Assembly: GCF_900106535.1 (NCBI RefSeq) | Contig: NZ_FNOH01000003.1 | Location: 248,001-312,000 of the forward strand | Length of the DNA: 64,000 nucleotides | Source: Myxococcus xanthus | GTDB lineage: Bacteria; Myxococcota; Myxococcia; Myxococcales; Myxococcaceae | Direction: 5' to 3' | Shown here: one piece after another, positions 62,501-64,000 of the stretch | Position numbering within the stretch: position 1 is the stretch's first letter | How the letters are laid out: each line of letters begins with the position of its first letter | Made by a program: the position numbers and the translations under genes | Notes under the pieces: generated by a model | Database searches by the model: none | What the model saw: the letters and a program-made list of their open reading frames with translations, nothing else | Told to the model about the DNA's origin: nothing

Positions 62501-64000
62501 CTCGAAACCCCGTGGAGTCTCCCCCAGGCTCAACGAAAGCTCGAAGCGAGCCGCCTCCTTGTCAATCAACCCCATCGGCTTCACGGTCAGCGAGGGCAGC
62601 GACAACGGCCCCACCGGGGCGTTCTGCAACACGAAGAGGACCTGGAAGAGCGCGCTGCGCCCCAGGTTCCGCTCGGGTTGCAGATGCTCCACGAGCTTCT
62701 CGAAGGGAAGGTCCTGATGCTCGTACGCCCCCAGCGTGCGCTCACGCACCTGCGCCAGCAGTTCGCGGAAGGTGGCATGAGGCTGGACCTGGGCGCGGAG
62801 AACCAGGGTGTTGACGAAGAAGCCGATGAGCCCCTCCGTCTCTTCGTACCGGCGACCCGCGATGGGCGAGCCCACCAGCACGTCCTCCTGCCCCGAGTAG
62901 CGCGACAGCAGGAGCTGGAAGGCCGCCAGCAGCACCATGAAGGGCGTGGCTCCCTCCGCATGGGCCAGTGCCGTCACGGCGTCGCTCATCGGCCGTGACA
63001 ACCGCACCGGCACCCATGCACCGCGGTGCGACAACGTCGCCGGCCTGGGCTTGTCGGTGGGTAGCTCCAGGTGAGGAGGCGCGCCAGACAGCTGCTGCCG
63101 CCACCAGTCGAGCTGCGTCTCCAGCACGGCGCCGCTCAGCCATTGCCGCTGCCACACCGCGTAGTCCGCGTACTGCACGGGCAGCTCCGGCAACCCGGGA
63201 GACCGTCCTTCGAGGAAGGCCGCATAGAGCGCGCCCACCTCGCGGACCAGCACGCCCAGCGACCAGCCATCCGAGACGATGTGATGCAGCACCAGCACCA
63301 GGGCGTGCACGTCCGGCGACAGCCGCGACAGCCCCACGCGCACCAGGGGGCCGCGCTCCAGATGAAACGGCCGCAGGGCTGTTCGAGTCGCACGCGCGCG
63401 GAATTCGGCCTCGCGCTCCACTTCCGGCAGCGTGCTCAAGTCCTCGAAGGCGAGCTGGACGTCCATGGCCGGATGGATGACCTGGACAGGCTGGCCCTCG
63501 TGGGAGGCAAACGTCGTGCGCAACGACTCATGGCGCGCCACCAGCGCGGAGAACGCGCGCTGCAACGCGCTCACATCGAGCGAGCCCTCGATCCGGAGGA
63601 CGATGGGGACGTTGTAGCTGGCACTGCCCGGATGGAGCTGGTCGATGAACCAGAGCCGCTGCTGGGCGAACGACACGGGCAATGCGCCCATGCGAGGTAC
63701 CCGGGTCAGCGCTGGCACGCTCGGCGCCGCCGCTTCCCGCGCCGACTCCTCGATTCGCAGCGCGAGCCCTTCGAGCACAGGTGACGCGAAGAGCGTGCGC
63801 AGGGGCAACTCCACGCCGAAAGCGGAGCGGATGTGCGCGATGAGCTGCGTGGCCAGCAACGAGTGCCCGCCCAACTCGAAGAAGTCAGCGTCCGCGCTCA
63901 CCCGCTCGATGCCCAGCACTTCACACCAGATGATGCTCAGCTTCTGCTCGGTGACCGTACGCGGCTCGATGTGCTGACGGGGCTCGGAAGGCCCCGCGTC
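56528..64000 (-). CDS. Nonribosomal peptide synthetase, terminating modules (5' end beyond the window)
   Basis: The frame is open to the right edge, so this is the C-terminal about 2490 residues of a longer protein. Order: T (FFELGGHSLL, near 63870), C (HHIVSDG, near 63280), A1 (about 62230-60800), T (GGHSLLATQ, near 60665), C (about 60500-59160), A2 (about 59030-57680), T (near 57520), TE (about 57370-56560; active Ser in GGWSLGG, His in GDHYSV). Reading the ten specificity positions gives DLTKVGHVGK for A1, an Asp code, and DALWVAGTFK for A2, closest to Val-type codes. No epimerisation domain is present, so both residues should stay L. The TE releases the peptide, so these are the last two residues added. 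Confidence 0.92.
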   Translation of the reverse strand, partial: DAGPSEPRQHIEPRTVTEQKLSIIWCEVLGIERVSADADFFELGGHSLLATQLIAHIRSAFGVELPLRTLFASPVLEGLALRIEESAREAAAPSVPALTRVPRMGALPVSFAQQRLWFIDQLHPGSASYNVPIVLRIEGSLDVSALQRAFSALVARHESLRTTFASHEGQPVQVIHPAMDVQLAFEDLSTLPEVEREAEFRARATRTALRPFHLERGPLVRVGLSRLSPDVHALVLVLHHIVSDGWSLGVLVREVGALYAAFLEGRSPGLPELPVQYADYAVWQRQWLSGAVLETQLDWWRQQLSGAPPHLELPTDKPRPATLSHRGAWVPVRLSRPMSDAVTALAHAEGATPFMVLLAAFQLLLSRYSGQEDVLVGSPIAGRRYEETEGLIGFFVNTLVLRAQVQPHATFRELLAQVRERTLGAYEHQDLPFEKLVEHLQPERNLGRSALFQVLFVLQNAPVGPLSLPSLTVKPMGLIDKEAARFELSLSLGETPRGFEGLLQFSTDLFTAATAERMVFYLEQVLKAVTTRPESRLSQIPLLTDAERHQVLVEWNGSAQALRWEAVHRCVEHHAERTPEAPAVRCEERELTYRQLEAQANQVAHQLRGMGVGAEVPVALCLERGVEWVVAMLGILKAGGAYVPLDPSQPESRLRALVEEVAAPVVVTQARHAATFEGLSARRVEMDGDAARLEAQPTEAPRVEVQPEQLAYVLFTSGSTGRPKGVAVTHGQLAHYVEAANARLGLAECTSFALVSTVAADLGNTVLYAALWTGGLLHVLTQERASSAAGVEEYFQRHGVECLKVVPSHLAALMSGAAPGQVLPTKRLVVGGEAASWSLLEQVAALAPGCEVHNHYGPTETTVGVLAGRVELPRRAESPATVPLGRPMGNTRVYVLDRSLRPVPVGVGGELFVGGAQVTRGYVWRPELTAERYVPDPFSMEAGARMYRTGDKVRWLGDGRLEFIGRTDFQVKVRGFRVEPGEVAAVLRAHPDVQDAVVVAREEVPGDNRLVGYAVRTARAAPDIAALRGFLQQRLPGHMVPSALVVLDALPLTPNGKVDWRALPVPNVSARGPAPAYEAPASPMEESLAAVWAHVLRVERVGREDDFFASGGHSLLATQVVARVRAVLGVEVPLRALFEAPTLRSFAQQVEQATRSQTLLALRPMPRGDRVPLSFAQQRLWFLDRLKPGGTEYNAPYVLRVEGPLDVSALERAFSELVRRHEVLRTAFPDEGGAPVQRIASPSPVHLSVVELGAQDESEVRHRVRAEVDRAFELARGPLLRPLLLKQSEQAHVLVLLLHHIVSDGWSASVLLRELAALYDAFSQGLPSPLPELPVQYADYALWQREWLKDEVLESQVRYWREVLAGAPRFLDLPTDRPRPAAQTFRGGIQRQMWPKALWRQVEATARREGATPFMVLLAAYQTVLWRLSGQDDISVGFPIAGRTQAETEGLIGNFANTLVLRARVRPELSFRDMLAQVREVTLGAYAHQDVPFEKLVEALQPERDLSRSPLFQVSLTLQNTPVPEVKLRQGLSLTVMDARIQTSKFDLSMFVVELPEGAAASVNYNSDLFEAKTAERLLRQMSVLLEAAVANPETRLGELSLMSVEERRVLVEEWSGRRAEYPREASLAELFEAQVERTPGAVAVEWAGQQVSYEALNRRANQLAHHLRGMGVGPEVRVGLCAERSLEWVVSALGILKAGGVYVPLDASYPLERLGWMKREAGVALLVAQEKLADEVASGSELVVCVDTEWDTQIARQPETNPGARVGGGHLAYVMFTSGSTGNPKGVAVPQRAVTRLVLGGGVADFGPEEVWLQLAPTGFDASTLEVWGALLHGGKLVVYPEGPLELEALGRRLKEAGVTSLWLTAALFEQMQAYQPEALSGVRQVLAGGDVLSVGRVRERVRSGGILLNGYGPTEGTTFTTVHRVAEEEVGLTVPIGKPVGNTRVYVLDEGMRPVPVGVRGELYVGGEGLAEGYVGRPEWTAERFVPSPFGEGERVYRTGDEVRWQEGGLLEFLGRRDEQVKVRGYRIELGEVEEALKQHAQVKEAAAVVRGEGQEKRVEAYVVAPGGEGGALKEYVRQKLPEYMVPSVVVVLEALPLTPNGKVDRKALAATDLQSRVAIESFVAPRTEAEHALAGIFSEVLGVPRVGLHDDFFELGGHSLLATQVVARVRTELGVDMPLRALFEAPTVLRLAVWLQGSDTTGAARDCVALQPEGTGTPVFFVHAVGGAVGPYRALARRMGRERPLYGFQAAGLDGREPPLEQVEALARRYVEAMRERQPEGPYVLGGWSLGGVVAFEMARELERLGQSVALLVLLDSFAPDENAPTREPDAALLLAGMAMDLARTAGVESTLRPEMLSGLTEEEQFTALVEHARQAGWLPPEVEASTLRAWRDVTRANLRALAAYRPGPVRCPVLLLRAKDAQRSRAVEPSHGWARWGLSGLTVEDVPGDHYSVLREPQVETLARRLVEHVGAATGRHEAAGQQREG

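Overview
This window is high-GC (roughly 70%) chromosomal DNA from a myxobacterium, most likely Myxococcus xanthus or a very close relative. The strongest evidence is the 827-residue Lon protease at 43161-45644, which matches my recollection of M. xanthus LonD/BsgA from its opening residues MSDEKKKG to its end. The rest fits: many lipoproteins with Asp/Gly/Thr-rich tracts, FHA-domain proteins, a multidomain sensor kinase, an NRPS and a crowded two-strand gene layout. I see no tRNA, rRNA, CRISPR array, insertion sequence or prophage. Family assignments come from reading the translated sequence; no database search was run.

Layout. 0-6.4 kb: a truncated FHA-GAF signalling gene, a lipoprotein, TruD, then an ECF sigma / anti-sigma / STN-polymer-forming membrane protein operon ending in a clear terminator. 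6.5-9.5 kb: a two-gene, three-cofactor amine/amino-acid dehydrogenase (HcnABC/sarcosine-oxidase type) with an unusual domain arrangement, closed by a long terminator. 9.7-15.4 kb: a secreted trypsin-like lipoprotein, an SDR that lacks its catalytic Tyr and Lys, a UspA protein, a membrane transporter, a second secreted polymer-forming protein, PlsC and exonuclease III. 15.4-28.8 kb: a lamin-tail lipoprotein, a hydrolase, a PhyH dioxygenase, a pseudo-receiver hybrid kinase, WbqC, an AAA ATPase, a DUF6209-like protein, an AidB-like acyl-CoA dehydrogenase and two GNAT proteins.

28.8-43 kb is rich in DNA-damage functions. DnaE2 has a GAAC-N4-GTTC SOS-type palindrome just before its start and is translationally coupled to a DUF4336 protein. 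Its partners ImuA and ImuB lie 7 kb away in a separate operon, so the translesion mutasome cassette is split. Between them sit an NfeD/SPFH pair, an ABC-F protein, a UDP-sugar epimerase and an FHA protein. lonD follows, with a 17-bp palindrome overlapping a plausible -35 element.

45.7-56.4 kb is the most unusual part. A leftward operon encodes a periplasmic SH3 protein, a 1609-residue protein with an N-terminal C39-like cysteine-peptidase domain and an M23-like domain, an 849-residue protein ending in a lysozyme-like transglycosylase domain, and a LysM protein. A divergent secreted amidase_3 gene sits beside it. Three different peptidoglycan-cleaving activities are thus brought together; the two large proteins and the LysM protein lack signal peptides, and part of the giant gene has markedly lower GC. 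This looks like an undescribed exported cell-wall-attack module, possibly linked to predation or kin competition, but that is inference. The window ends inside an NRPS gene (56.5 kb to the edge) with the order T-C-A-T-C-A-T-TE, whose penultimate adenylation domain reads as Asp-specific.
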